Position numbers and translations under genes: made by a program. A stretch of DNA of 64,000 nucleotides from Rosa chinensis (Eukaryota; Streptophyta; Magnoliopsida; Rosales; Rosaceae): contig NC_037094.1 of assembly GCF_002994745.2 (NCBI RefSeq), forward strand, positions 69,792,819 through 69,856,818. The letters run 5' to 3'. Shown here one piece after another: positions 1 through 10,835 of this stretch. The stretch's first letter is position 1. Every line of letters starts with the position of its first letter. Below the pieces are notes generated by a model. That model ran no database searches. It was not told where the DNA came from and saw nothing but the letters and a program-made list of their open reading frames with translations.

Positions 1-130
1 AGAGGCATATATATAGTGCTGAAGACTTGAGGGAAGAAAGTGAATGGAAGGATCCAAAGATAGGTGGGATTTGATGGGAGTAATGTGAGAGAGCTAGAGG
101 CCAGCAAGAAAGCGTGTTGCATTTTAAATT
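1..130 (-). promoter_or_regulatory. Promoter/5' flank of an EXORDIUM-like gene beyond the left edge
   Basis: These bases match the segment just upstream of the EXORDIUM-like gene at 41896-42858 (compare 42958-43080), in the same orientation. Both contain the palindromic TATA run TATATATA (8-15 here, 42966-42973 there). In the intact gene this lies about 108 bp from the start codon. A second EXORDIUM-like gene, read leftward, therefore very likely begins just outside the window. No coding bases of it are visible. Confidence 0.7.
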
Positions 131-540
131 TGGGCTGCTTTTGCACTGGCTTCTTAACCCAACCTAGGGGCTAAGACTAGATGACAGGGTGATCCAGCCA
201 AGTCAATTACGACGTATAAGACAATGAGGATTCAATTAATCATTTAATTGCATACCACTTTTTGTAGTTTTGCATAAGAGTATCTTACATTGTAGATAGT
301 ATGTTTTACTTAAGTGTTAAAAGTTAATGATTGAACTCTAGTCTCTACTTTTCGCAATTTTTTTTTTCAAGACGCATTTAGTGCATAAAATTAGAGAGGT
401 ATGCTACTCATTAGATTGAAGATAAAAAATAGATGCTAACTTTCAACTTTTGTGAAAGTTGAAGGAAAATGATCGATCATCATGAAACAAATTCATCTTT
501 CTGATTCTCACAATCTGGTGGGATATTAACTCTTTGTAAA
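131..540. other. Intergenic spacer, no gene seen
   Basis: AT-rich spacer. Parts match diverged sequence at about 43140-43200 and 44210-44290, the other EXORDIUM-like flank. No open frame or RNA gene is recognisable. Confidence 0.6.
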
Positions 541-1519
541 TAATCCATGCATAGCCTTCAACTTGGGTAAGTGCTGGAATTTAACTTCCATTTCTTATTG
601 CAATACCACTTGAATCTAGTGAGTTTACATGCCCCCAGATTCTCAACATCAAACAGGACCTATTTGGGACATGAAATGGAAAGTTAATTACTTGTCCCCA
701 TACAAGTCCACTTTGGAGCTTGCCAAGTAAATAGTATTCAAAATTTTACTTGGAGTTGCCTAAAAATCAACTCCTAGTTCTAAATTTTACTTTGACATTG
801 TGACTCAAGTGGGTAAATAATGAGGATTAGAGTGATTGATTTGGCTGTTGGTTAGGGTTCAGTGGAAGAGTATCTGATTTGGCTGTTGGCTAGGGTTTAG
901 TTAAATTTAAGTATGTGTTTGTGGATGTGGGAGTATTTATTTATATATGATACAGAATTCAGAGGAAGGTAGATATGGGAAGATGTATAGCCGGGTAATA
1001 GAGGGACTGAGTTAAAAGTCAGTGCATGCCTCTCAGACCAGGGTTTCAAATTCCAATGGAGTGAAGTTATTCAGATGAGCTGGTGTAGGCTTCTGCCATG
1101 AGAGGTTTTGGTTGATAACCTTCTGAGAGATATGACTCTCCTTCTCTCTGTCATCCTGATGTTTATCCAATTATCCCAATCATGTGATTAAATTCTATCA
1201 CTTTAGTCCAATCGATATATTTAATTGCTCACCATTCCATGAGAGCTAGCTACCCCAGTTTCATGTGGATGATTGGTGGAACACTATACATTAATAGGAG
1301 CAACAAAAATTGCAGATTAAGCGTAATGGTGTTTCTGTAGAAGCTAGTGATAAACTGATAATAAGGTGGGCATAATAGGGATCTTAGCTAATTTTTATTT
1401 TATTTTTTTTGAAGTAAAGTGTCAAATCCAGTAATCCACACAAATAAATAGCACTTTTCTAATACAAAGATCTTACAACAAGAAACAAAAACCACACAGC
1501 AGCAGCAAGAGGATATAAA
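541..1519. repeat. Spacer repeat, copy 1 of 3 (also 19190-20148 and 56420-57380)
   Basis: Near-identical non-coding sequence is present three times in the same orientation, each time directly downstream of an F-box gene 3' end on the minus strand. A more diverged fourth version lies at about 44390-44800. Copies 2 and 3 belong to the 37-kb duplication. This copy is separate and marks an older duplication. No gene is seen in it. Confidence 0.85.
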
Positions 1520-1846
1520 TTATATCACACAGGCCAAAGTCTCCATATATGGATAATTAGATGCTTTAGGATAATAAGCTGCGTCAACTCGTAGGTCGTA
1601 AGAGAGAATCATCAACTCCGGCCTTGGGGGTTAACAGATTTGAAGGTCTTGCCTCTCAAGATTATAAGAAATGAGTTTACCAGGAGTATGCAGCAACAGA
1701 GACGAACTTTCCTCTTCTTCATTTTCGTCTCCATGGATAAAGAGAACAACAAATTGTCCATAAACAAAGAGCGGGAGAGAAGCGCACATGGGATCAAGAT
1801 CAACATGGTACTTGACGCCAGAGTAGTCTCTTCCCAACTATGACTT
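1520..1846 (-). pseudogene. F-box/FBA gene 3' remnant without the CACTA insertion
   Basis: Minus-strand reading gives the end of an F-box-associated (FBA) protein, with the segments VKYHVDLDP and SSSLLLHTPGKLISYNL. The stop codon is at 1520-1522. It is the uninserted counterpart of the gene split at 20392/26991 and at 57624/63449: here the sequence runs unbroken across the CACTA site (about 1767-1772). The frame is lost about 45 codons before the stop by a one-base change relative to the other copies (compare 1651 with 20278). The gene is deleted upstream of about 1846, where the sequence jumps to the spacer seen at 34011. This is a dead fragment, but it is the empty-site reference for the transposon. 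Confidence 0.8.
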
Positions 1847-1882
1847 AACAAGCGTTAGCTAAATTTCTTTACATATACTAAT

Positions 1883-2158
1883 GAGAGAATTTCACAAATG
1901 GTCACTCAACTATGACTCATTCGACATTTTGGTCACTGAAGTTTTAAATATATCACTTTGGTTACTCAACTATTACACTGTTAATCACTTAAGTCACTCA
2001 AAGAGTATTTTTTATTAATTTTTTAATGAAAAAAATTAACAAAGTGACTTAAGTGATTGACAATGTAATAGTTGGGTGACCAAAATGATATATTTGAAAC
2101 TTCAGTGACCAAAGTGTTGAATGAGTCATAGTTGAGTGATCATTTGTGAAATTTTCCC
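1883..2158. mobile_element. Mutator-like MITE, 276 bp, long foldback
   Basis: The two halves are inverted copies. The left end reads GAGAGAATTTCACAAATGG; the right end, reverse complemented, reads GGGAAAATTTCACAAATGA. Similarity continues inward for more than 100 bp, so the element folds into one long hairpin. It is flanked by a perfect 9-bp duplication TATACTAAT (1874-1882 and 2159-2167), and the empty site survives in the spacer copy near 34041-34055. A 9-bp duplication with long inverted repeats is typical of Mutator-like elements. It encodes no protein. Confidence 0.9.
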
Positions 2159-2215
2159 TATACTAATATATAAAGGTTAGGCTACTCCTCGGGAATGTTA
2201 TTTGGGTTTTGACTT

Positions 2216-2833
2216 GGGAAAAAATTACAAACAGTACCCAACTTATGGGCCACTCCGAATTTCTATACCCAAGCTTCCGAAACTATCATAATAGTACCCC
2301 AAATATCCCACCTGACCCAACATTCGTACCTGCTGTCATGGACGGCGTTAACTATCATGCCACGTGGCATTTTCTTAGGGGTAAAACCGACCCTCTGTCT
2401 TTACCTCCAGGGAAAAAAATACAAATAGTACCCAACCTATGACCGACTCTGAATTTATGTACCCAAATTTTCAAAAACTATCACAATGGTACCCAGGTTA
2501 TCTAGCCCGACCCAACATATGTACCCGCGTCCCACGCTTGCGCAGCCCACCCAGTGCCCTGCTCCTACGCAGCCCACCCGTGCCCAAGATGATGGGAGAG
2601 TTGGGAGGAAGAAGAAAATGAAGAGAGTTTGAGAAAGAAGAAGAAATCTGGTGAAAGGACGAGAATACCCATCAAAGTTTAACAATTGACTAACTGCGTA
2701 ACGGCCAACAGTGTTCTAGGTACTAAAGTTGGGTCAGGGTCCGAACTTTAGGTACCAAAGTGATAGTTTTGGAAACTTGGGTACAGATATTCGGAGTCGA
2801 CCATAGTTTGGGTACTGTTTGTATTTTTTACCC
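2216..2833. mobile_element. Mutator-like non-autonomous element, 618 bp, doubled left end
   Basis: Terminal repeats are GGGAAAAAATTACAAACAG at the left and, reverse complemented, GGGTAAAAAATACAAACAG at the right. The flanking 9-bp duplication is TTTTGACTT (2207-2215 and 2834-2842); the spacer copy at about 34085-34105 is uninserted. A second left terminus starts at 2410 (GGGAAAAAAATACAAATAG), head-to-tail with the first, so the element is a partial tandem of itself. The internal part is GC-richer. Short open frames here have no recognisable domain and are not called as genes. Confidence 0.9.
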
Positions 2834-2842
2834 TTTTGACTT

Positions 2843-3955
2843 TGATATCATTTTATTTTGGTGATCTCGTGAGGGACAGGACACCCCTTCCTCTGTAGCT
2901 TCTTGTTGTATATTCTGATCATGCATTATTCAGTCAATTCTATCAGTTGACTTTAGTTAAATATATTTCATTGTTAATTATTCTAGCTTTGATAACTAGA
3001 ATAAATCTCATAGAAGGCAACATTCGATTACTAGATTACTATATTTCATGCAAATCCCACTTTAGACTCTGATACACAGATTGGATAAGATTAATGGAGA
3101 AGTTTGATTCTAATATCCAGCAAAGTTTCATGTGGGCTGTTGGATGTAGTGAGACTAAACTGATTATTTAATCTTTGCATTCTTGCTCTTTGTTGTTCAT
3201 CCCAGACTTCTCAAGGACTCTTATGCAGTTTACCTTCCATGTATTGCAGTGGCAGATCCGTATAAATTCATTTATTACACAGGTAGATTTACTCTTAATT
3301 GCATAGCGGTATCACAACTCCATTCATTGATGAATTCTACGGTATTTTGCTCCATAATTTTACAAAACTGATAAATTTGAAGCCCGTACATAACTTACTA
3401 AAAATCTCACTCAGAATAGTTGACTCCGCTCCTAAGTTACAACAATAATAGGTATATAGTGAGAATAATTAAAAAACGACACCAAGTACATCACCGGGAA
3501 CAACTTTGTAAAACTATGTTTATTTCATCAACAATAACTCATTATTCATACAGTTTCAATGGCATCGAGAAGGGGTGGACTTCCCTCCGGATTGAGTGTG
3601 ATTCAAAGTAGCAAATCACTTTGTTACCAATAAAGGATGCTCAGTCCTTTGTCGTCTAACTGTTGATTCGATCAATTGTTGTACCATTCTCTTCTCCATG
3701 CAGGTTCGATTTTCACATATTTATTGAGAAGGGAATCAAGTGGTTGACTACTTAGCTAACTTTGGGATGGATCATGGGGGGCATTATTGGTGGGACTCTT
3801 GCTCTCCTTGTGCTTCAGCTACTTTTGTTCATAATCCGCAGGGCTCACCGAATTTTCACATTGGCTAATTTTGGTATGCTTGATGCACAAATGGTTTGGT
3901 GGTGATCATTCATAGATGTGGGCTTGGGCTATAATGATTTATGCTGCATGGAGTG
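2843..3955. repeat. Spacer repeat matching 34100-34269 plus 40386-41340
   Basis: Near-identical to the sequence that flanks and is interrupted by the copia element at 34270. It joins smoothly across that insertion (here ...ATCTCATAGAAGGCAAC...), providing the empty site. Homology ends near 3955, where a decayed ZYP1 3' region begins. No gene seen. Confidence 0.85.
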
Positions 3956-5420
3956 TGTACATGTATTGCAGACTTCTTAAAACTATATAGAGCAGATGCA
4001 GAGACATGAACAGTCATATCACCTCTATCAGACTCAAATTGAGTCTAAACGGAAAGATATATCTAGTTCTACCCAATCCAAGATCATTTCTTGCAACTAA
4101 AGTAATCCGTTGATTGGTTGAAGTACCTTAATTTAATGCATAGGGGTTCATTTACATATGGATTCAGATACCTTTCTGAAAACAAGTCACATATGCTTGA
4201 TTCTTGAAGGATCACTTTGCCAATTTTGTAAATCATAAATTCATAATCAACAGGAATGCAGGATTTAATTTAAGCCATGCTACATGTACAAGCATGGTTC
4301 ACAGCTTTTCCAATGTGCAATACATTAATAAATCTAACACTTCCAATATATACCGTAATTATGAGGTAGCCAAATGAATATGCACAAAAATGAAAAGAAG
4401 CAGAATATTTGGAATTGAGTTTTTTAAAAATATTGAGGACTCTTACATCACTATCATTGGCTATATCCACCAATCCACTCAACACTCTTTCAGTCTTTCC
4501 AAGACTACTTAAGAAAGTAAGAATCAGAAGAAATTGCAAAAACTGATAATAAGTAGGTGTTAAGCGTTTGTTACCTTACCTACATTAATTCAGGTGCATA
4601 TATACCTCAAACATGACTATGCTTCTTCTTTTCCTTTTAATTATTCTTCCCTTAGTAGTTTCAACTTCATCTTCATATAATTGCATGCAATGCCATGAAG
4701 TAAGTCTCAGCTGGTAGAGGATAAAAACCATGATTTAATTAGATCATATTTGGAAGCAACATTAAACTCTACTAATACCATTGAGACTACCATGAAACTT
4801 AATATTAATACTACTTTCTCATTGCTGAAATTGCATTTATAAGTTACAGAAAAGCAAATGTAGCATCATTCATGGATATCCCATCAGTAAAGCTCTACAA
4901 CAGGAGACTTCTGTGATTCTTCAGAACATTCATCACACGTGGTGTTTTCGCATTCTCTGTAGCTCACTTCAACAACATTCACACTAGTGTTTCTGTCGCT
5001 CCAAGTAGAGACGAATCCTATAAACTAAACTGATAAAAATGAAAATGAATGAACGAAAAAGGATCTTTCAATATGGTGCCACCATCTGATCATTCTCTAG
5101 GCTCAGTGTCTTACCAGAGAGAGTTGACCTCTTTTATACACACAGGGTGTCTTGTCGACAAAATTGAGTCTTAATGAGACAGAAAGAACTCACTAGATTG
5201 ATAGTATTTCAGATTCTTTCACCGTTATTCACTAAGAGGGTAAGAGCATTATCTAATTTTTAGGAAATTTCACACTTAAACAGCAGTTCCCCAACACCGT
5301 GCTTTTCCAGTTCGCACCAGTAATATGATACTACTTTAACTACAGTCATCACTATTTCCAACTGCTACATCTGATACAAACAAACCATCTTTTTCTTGTT
5401 CCCAATCCATGTCATATACG
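3955..5420 (-). pseudogene. Decayed copy of the ZYP1 3' region (old copy I)
   Basis: Minus-strand segments still resemble ZYP1 3' exons in the right order. About 5105-5180 resembles the arginine-rich exon. About 4875-5020 is a diverged version of the DSPL..TPV..LLKKA exon. About 4600-4690 reads YEDEVETTKGRIIKRKRRS, the counterpart of EYEVETGNGRTIKRK. About 4440-4500 sits where the following exon should be. Stops and lost splice sites mean no protein is made. A sister copy lies at about 6780-8430, and both are far more diverged than the copies at 11.8-17.9 kb. Confidence 0.65.
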
Positions 5421-6779
5421 GACGGATATTTGTTATTTCTTTTACTTTTATATAATTATATGACTTTTAAAACATAAATTTTGAAGAAAAATCAAGGTGA
5501 ATCTTAGCTTTTCTCAAATATTACCATTTGGATATACAAAACTTCAACACATCTAAGTTATTTAATAAATAAATAGTGTAAATAGTACTAGTAATTATAT
5601 GATTTTTAATTATAAAAGTTTAAAATTCAAAAATTAATCTTAAACTTGACTTTTTTAATTAAAAAATAAAATATTTTGTTTTAATTTTTTTTTAAAGTTG
5701 GCTTTTTTCAATTGAAAATTTTTGGAATAATATGTATTCGTAAATAATTTAGCTAACTTAAAATAAAAAAAAAGGCTAATTTTTCTAAATTTTAGGAATA
5801 ATTCACAAGTGATTTTTTTTGAAGAATTCGTTAATTCGCGAATTATTCGCAAATCAACTAATATGGAAACAGACATTAGAAAACCTTACATACGATCAAA
5901 TAACTACTCACATTGTGGCTTTACAAACCTAGAGAGTTTAATTTTAATATTTCAAAATTTGGAAGTCTTGGACGTCAATTGATAACTATTTTTCACCCAA
6001 GGGTCTGAAGGCTTTGCCTCTGAGAAACCCTAAAGCCGGCCTTCATTCAACTGCGAAATCCTTTCTCGTTCGGTGACATCCAGACGTCCGGGATGGCCTT
6101 CTGCCTCGTGGACGTTTAGCAGGTTAATTTTGGATAGGTGATTGATTATATTGTCCGGGGGAGCAGATTCTAGTGGAAGTCTATTAGGCTCGGTACCTTG
6201 TTGTACAGGTTCGGAGGGCCTCGTCGACGGTGTAGGGAGGTGCTGAATCGACAATGGCATGGATTCGTGGGGTGCTGAAACGGGTGGAGTGGTCCAGACA
6301 GGGTCGGACGGAGTTGCATTAGAGAAGTTGTGCGGCTTCTGGGTAGTGGCGACGATATCTAGGCTGGGTCAAGACTACTTTGCTGCCTTGGGTTTGGTCC
6401 ACTTCTCTTTGGGCTTAGTTATTTGGGTTGGGTTGTTTTTGCCCTAGGCCGTTAGTATGTATTTAGTTAGTCTATTTACAATAATTCATTTTCTTTAGGA
6501 TTCTAAGAACTTTTTTTCTAGTGTATTTAGTTAGTCTATTTAGTAAGGTGAAGTATTGCTATGGATGTAGTTGTGCTCGAAGTAAATGTAAAGATTGGTT
6601 TTGATTAGCTTGTGATCAAAAATTGGTTTCGTCAAGCTTGATTTACCATATTGAAATATGAGTAAGGTAAGTAGGTAACTACAATTTTCTTTCCGTTTCA
6701 TATCGCTCGAAGATTTCTGTGCTTTGGTATTGAGACTAAAGTACATTCCACTCTCAATCTTGAATAAATCACAAGGAGT
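5421..6779. other. Unassigned spacer between the two old ZYP1 copies
   Basis: The left part (5440-5900) is very AT-rich. A GC-richer island at about 6000-6445 stands out sharply and contains open frames on both strands, but I recognise no domain. It may be a remnant of a mobile element. Short repeats of TATTTAGTTAGTCTATTTA occur at about 6460-6545. Confidence 0.4.
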
Positions 6780-8430
6780 TTAAAACTTTAACGTCATTGT
6801 ATTACAAAGTTCATATAGACAAGAGTTCAGAAGGGTTGATCCGAAAATGGAACCTCCAAATCTGTAAAAATGCCCTAAATCCTGTACGCGATCAAATCAC
6901 ATGCTGGCTTGCTGAGCTAAGCAGTTCATAGAACTAAGTAACAAAGCTAGAGATTTCTTTCTGGACCTGAAACAAGAGTAAGAAGCTGCTGTAAGGCTTT
7001 GATTCAGCGTCGTGGAGTGTGTACATGTATTGCAGACTTCTTAAAACTGTATGGAGCAGATCCAGAAACATGAACAATTAATCATATCACCTCTATCTAG
7101 TTCTACCCAATTCAAGATCATTTCTTGCAACTAAAGTAATCCATTGATTGGTTGAAGTACCTTAATCGAATGAATTTACATATGGATTCAGATACCTTTC
7201 TAAAAACAAGTCACATATTTTTGAAGGATCACTTTGACAATTTTGTAAATCATAAATTCATAATCAAAAGAAAGGAATGCTGCAGTGATTTAATTTAAGC
7301 CATGCTACATATACAAGCATGGTTCACATCTTTTCCAATGTGCAATACATTAATAAATCTAACACTTCCAATATATACCGTAATTATGAGGTAGCCAAAT
7401 GAATATGCACAAAAATGAAAAGAAGCAGAATATTTGGAATTGAGTTTTTTAAAAGTATTGAGGACTCTTACATCACTATCATTGGCTATATCCACCAATC
7501 CACTCAACACTCTTTCAGTCTTTCCAAGACTATTTGAGAAAGTAGGAATAGAAGAAATTGTAAAAACTGATAATAAGTAGGTGTTAAGCGTTTGTTACCT
7601 TACCTACATTAATCCAGGTGCATATATACCTCAAACATGACTATGCTTCTTCTTTTCCTTTTAATTGTTCTTCCCTTAGTAGTTTCAACTTCATCTTCAT
7701 ATAATTACCTGCAATGCCATAAAGTAAATCTCAGCTGGTACAGGGGATAAACCATGAGTTAATTAGATCATATTTGGAAGCAACAATAAACTCTACTAAT
7801 TAATATCGTTGAGACTACCATGAAACTTAATATTAATACTACTTTCTCACTGCTGAAATTGCATTTAGAAGTTACAGAAAAGCAAATGTAGTATCATTCA
7901 TGGATATCCTATCAGTAAAGCTCTACAACAGAAGACTTTTGTGATGCTTCAGAACATTCATCACACGTGGTGTTTTCGCATTCTCTGTAGCTCACTTCAA
8001 CAACCTTCACACTAGTGTTTCTGTCGCTCCAAGTAAAGACGAATCCTATAAACTAAACTGATAAAATGAAAATGAATGAACGAAAAAGGATCTTTCAATA
8101 TGGTGCCACCATCTGATCATTCTCTAGTCTGAGAGTCTTACCAGAGAGAGTTGACCTCTTTTTATACACACAGGGTGTCTTGTCGACAAAATCGAGTCTT
8201 AATGATACAGAAGGAACTCACTAGATTGATAGTATTTCAGATTCTTTCACCGTTATTCATTAAGAGGGAAAGAGATTATCTAATTTTTATGAAATTTCAC
8301 ACTTCAACAGCAGTTCCCCAACACTATGCTTTTCCAGTTCCCACCCGCAATATGATACAACTTTAACTACAGTCATCACTGCTACATTTGAAATGAGTTT
8401 TATGCTCCCAATCCATTTCATATACAAACA
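6780..8430 (-). pseudogene. Decayed copy of the ZYP1 3' region (old copy II)
   Basis: This is a direct repeat of about 3955-5420, with an extra left part (6840-7010) that matches the ZYP1 downstream flank at 11330-11560. The same decayed exons can be followed on the minus strand: arginine-rich exon near 8120-8200, LLKKA-type exon near 7930-8050, VETTKGR-type exon near 7625-7715, next exon near 7450-7515. All carry stops or lack splice sites. Homology to copy I extends to about 8430. Confidence 0.65.
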
Positions 8431-9300
8431 AGCTATATTTTTTTTGTTGCTTGGGCAAGTTGGGTTCAACAATTCTAATCTTCAACTCACAGTCCTCAGT
8501 CCTAGGTGAAATATGGGTCGCCAAAAAAAGTATATGAAGCGACAATAGAAAGGTGCAAGTTCAATATAATGTCCCAAACAGTGGAATCAGCTAATACCAA
8601 CTTTTCTAGAAAGTGAATGAGCAAATATTATTTGAGTTGAAAAGTATTTTTGGTCCTAGAGAACAGATGAGCTCCTCACAGTCTCAGCAGAACCGAAGGT
8701 GTGATGCAGCAGCTATTGTTCTTAACATCTTTTCCGGAGTCCTCCTTAAATCCCTAAATCCAGAATTGCCTACAGTCCTAAACCAATTTACCCAATAATC
8801 GCAATCTCCTTGTAATTATGTGAATCATATAAAAAAATTACATGCTTTGCCTTACAAGAAATCACAACTGCCATCAATTATAATGTGCAAGGATCAAATT
8901 TCAAAATGAGAATATATTATACAATCAACTGGTCCAATTTTCCAGTGCTCGATTGCTTCTTAAGAAGCCCTAACCCCCAATCTCAAGGTTATTTCAACTA
9001 AATTTTAAAACTTTAAGCTATACATAAAATGTGGGCATCTGGGCATGTATATAAAAATCTCAAAATGAAGCTATATACAACTCTGAGTCAATTGATCCCC
9101 ATAAGACACCAAAATTCAAACAATTCTCTAAGCTCAAATTGCACTAGGAACCCTCATCATCATATTAAACTTCAATAACCCATACCTCGTCAGCTTCGCC
9201 GTCAGCAACTTACGCCAGCGTGCATTGTTCGCCGTCACCGTCCAGAGAGACTGAAACAGAAGGAAAGGATTTAGGGCCTTTCCTTATCTTTTCAACAAAA
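8431..9300. other. Intergenic region upstream of NAC copy 1, no gene recognised
   Basis: No open frame with a recognisable domain. A GC-richer patch at about 9185-9255 has a GT donor-like site on the minus strand (near 9186) and could be a lost first exon, but I cannot identify it. Unlike the equivalent region of copy 2 there is no PEX10 fragment here. Confidence 0.45.
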
Positions 9301-9306
9301 AATAAT

Positions 9307-9376
9307 AATAATACTTTCGATCAAAAAATAAAAATAAAAGAAATTAAATAATACTTTCGATCAAAAAATAAAAATA
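9307..9376. repeat. Short direct repeat in the NAC1 upstream region
   Basis: Two copies of a unit of about 30 bp containing ATACTTTCGATCAAAAAATA, 40 bp apart. It is absent from the NAC2 upstream region, so the two promoters differ here. Confidence 0.8.
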
Positions 9377-9508
9377 GAAGTTTGAAAGATATTTCAAATT
9401 TTGCCTTTCCTTAACTGCTAAGGAGTAAGGAGTCTTCGCCTACGTCATCACCCCCAACGGTCATAAAATCTACTTTCCCTAATGTTTTAGGGAACTACTC
9501 CAATCGCC

Positions 9509-9516
9509 TATATAAA
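9509..9516 (+). promoter_or_regulatory. TATA box of NAC copy 1
   Basis: TATATAAA in the context CAATCGCCTATATAAAC, about 126 bp upstream of the chosen ATG. The same context is conserved at 46753-46760 in front of NAC copy 2, although the surrounding sequence has diverged. Confidence 0.75.
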
Positions 9517-9641
9517 CCTTCTCACAGACCATTCTCATTTTCAGACATCAAACTCTCCCTCTACAAGTTAGAAAGTTTCTCCCTGTTTTGTTTTTCATCT
9601 TATTCGCTTTGATCAAATTCATTTGCTTTGATCAATTAGTC

Positions 9642-10835
9642 ATGGCTCTCGTAGATCAATTCATGACTCTGGATCAACTTGATGTGGGTGTGGTGAAGAT
9701 GTTTCACCCTACTGAAGCTGAGTTGGTGGGTTTCTTTCTACACAACAAGATTTCCATGGCCTCAAACCCAGGCAATCATATTCAGACCTTCCCTGAAATT
9801 TGTATATACGGCGAGACAGGCTTACCACCTTGGGAGATATGGAGGGTATATCAGCAATTCAAGTTTCCCCACCAAGATTTTCTCTACTTCTTCTCCTGGG
9901 CCAAGAAAGTGAGCCCCAACAAATCTCGCAACTCTCGCACGGTTGGCTCTGATGGAGGAACGTGGAGCGAGACGGAAGCCGGTAGGCCTGTGTATATCAG
10001 TGGAAGTGAAGAGGCGTTTGGGAAAGTCAGGAAGTTTCGGTATGAAAAGAACAAGGACAAAACGTTTGTGCATCACGCTGCTTGGTTGATGGAGGAGTAC
10101 ACCATCAACCAAGCACCAGATCTGGCTTTGTGCCGACTCAAAGTCAATGATAAAGGAGGAGGAAGAAAAAAGAGGAAGAAGAGTTCTGATGAGACTAATG
10201 AGGATCAGAATGTGAGAAGCAAAAAGTGTTTGAAAAACCGAAAAGTTGAACCGAGAAGAGATCAAACTAATTTCTTGGATCCTGAGGAGCAACAAGAAGG
10301 CAGTGCTTCCTTTGCTACTACTACTTCACAGCTAATTCTCTCTCCCTATCATCATGAAGATGATCAAGCGGTTCAGGTGGTTCCGGAGAACAATTACGAT
10401 TATGACGAGCTGCAGCAGATCCTCTTTAATGATGATGATTGTATGGATGAGAATCTAATGTTCTCTCCCACTATCTTGTTTGATGATGCTCAGCTTATGG
10501 CTTCTGTTGATCAATCAATAGCTAGTGAGCAACAACAACAACAAGATTCGGATTATTCACTTGCGCCGCAACAGCAATTGGAACCTGACAATAGGTGTCA
10601 AGAGGAGGACCAAGTACAACAACAAGATGATCAGCCCTCTCATTCTCATGAGCAGCAGCAGCTCATCGGTGATGGCGATCTGATGATTTATGGCCAACAT
10701 GACTATAATATTCCACTCGATAACGACTTCTTATGGTCAGATGAATTTAATGGACTCTTGACTCATGAAGATCAGCTGGGAGCTGTGCCATGGCGGGATA
10801 GTGATGATCAGTTTCAGTATTCTGACATCTTGTAG
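9642..10835 (+). CDS. NAC-domain-like transcription factor, copy 1 (intronless)
   Basis: A 397-residue protein in one exon. Residues about 14-165 follow the NAC fold in order: FHPTEAELVGFFL (subdomain A), the PWEIW block, YFFSWAKKVSPNKSRNSR (subdomain C), GKVRKFRY, a HHAAWLMEEYTI block and ALCRLK (subdomain E). NAC proteins bind DNA as dimers in the nucleus. Here the usual WKATG core of the DNA-contacting strand is replaced by TWSETEAG, so binding may be altered or lost. A basic stretch GGGRKKRKKSS follows, a likely nuclear localisation signal. The C-terminal half is acidic and glutamine-rich, as in activation regions. Most NAC genes have introns in the NAC domain; this one has none. The start is MALVDQF, preceded by a TATA box; an upstream in-frame Met would add 18 hydrophobic residues and is less likely. 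A near-identical copy is at 46900-48093. Confidence 0.85.
   Translation: MALVDQFMTLDQLDVGVVKMFHPTEAELVGFFLHNKISMASNPGNHIQTFPEICIYGETGLPPWEIWRVYQQFKFPHQDFLYFFSWAKKVSPNKSRNSRTVGSDGGTWSETEAGRPVYISGSEEAFGKVRKFRYEKNKDKTFVHHAAWLMEEYTINQAPDLALCRLKVNDKGGGRKKRKKSSDETNEDQNVRSKKCLKNRKVEPRRDQTNFLDPEEQQEGSASFATTTSQLILSPYHHEDDQAVQVVPENNYDYDELQQILFNDDDCMDENLMFSPTILFDDAQLMASVDQSIASEQQQQQDSDYSLAPQQQLEPDNRCQEEDQVQQQDDQPSHSHEQQQLIGDGDLMIYGQHDYNIPLDNDFLWSDEFNGLLTHEDQLGAVPWRDSDDQFQYSDIL

Noticed and set aside
9822..10295. A 157-codon frame on the minus strand opposite the NAC gene.
   Set aside because: It is the antisense shadow of a well-supported NAC reading frame and recurs in copy 2 only because the sense gene does.
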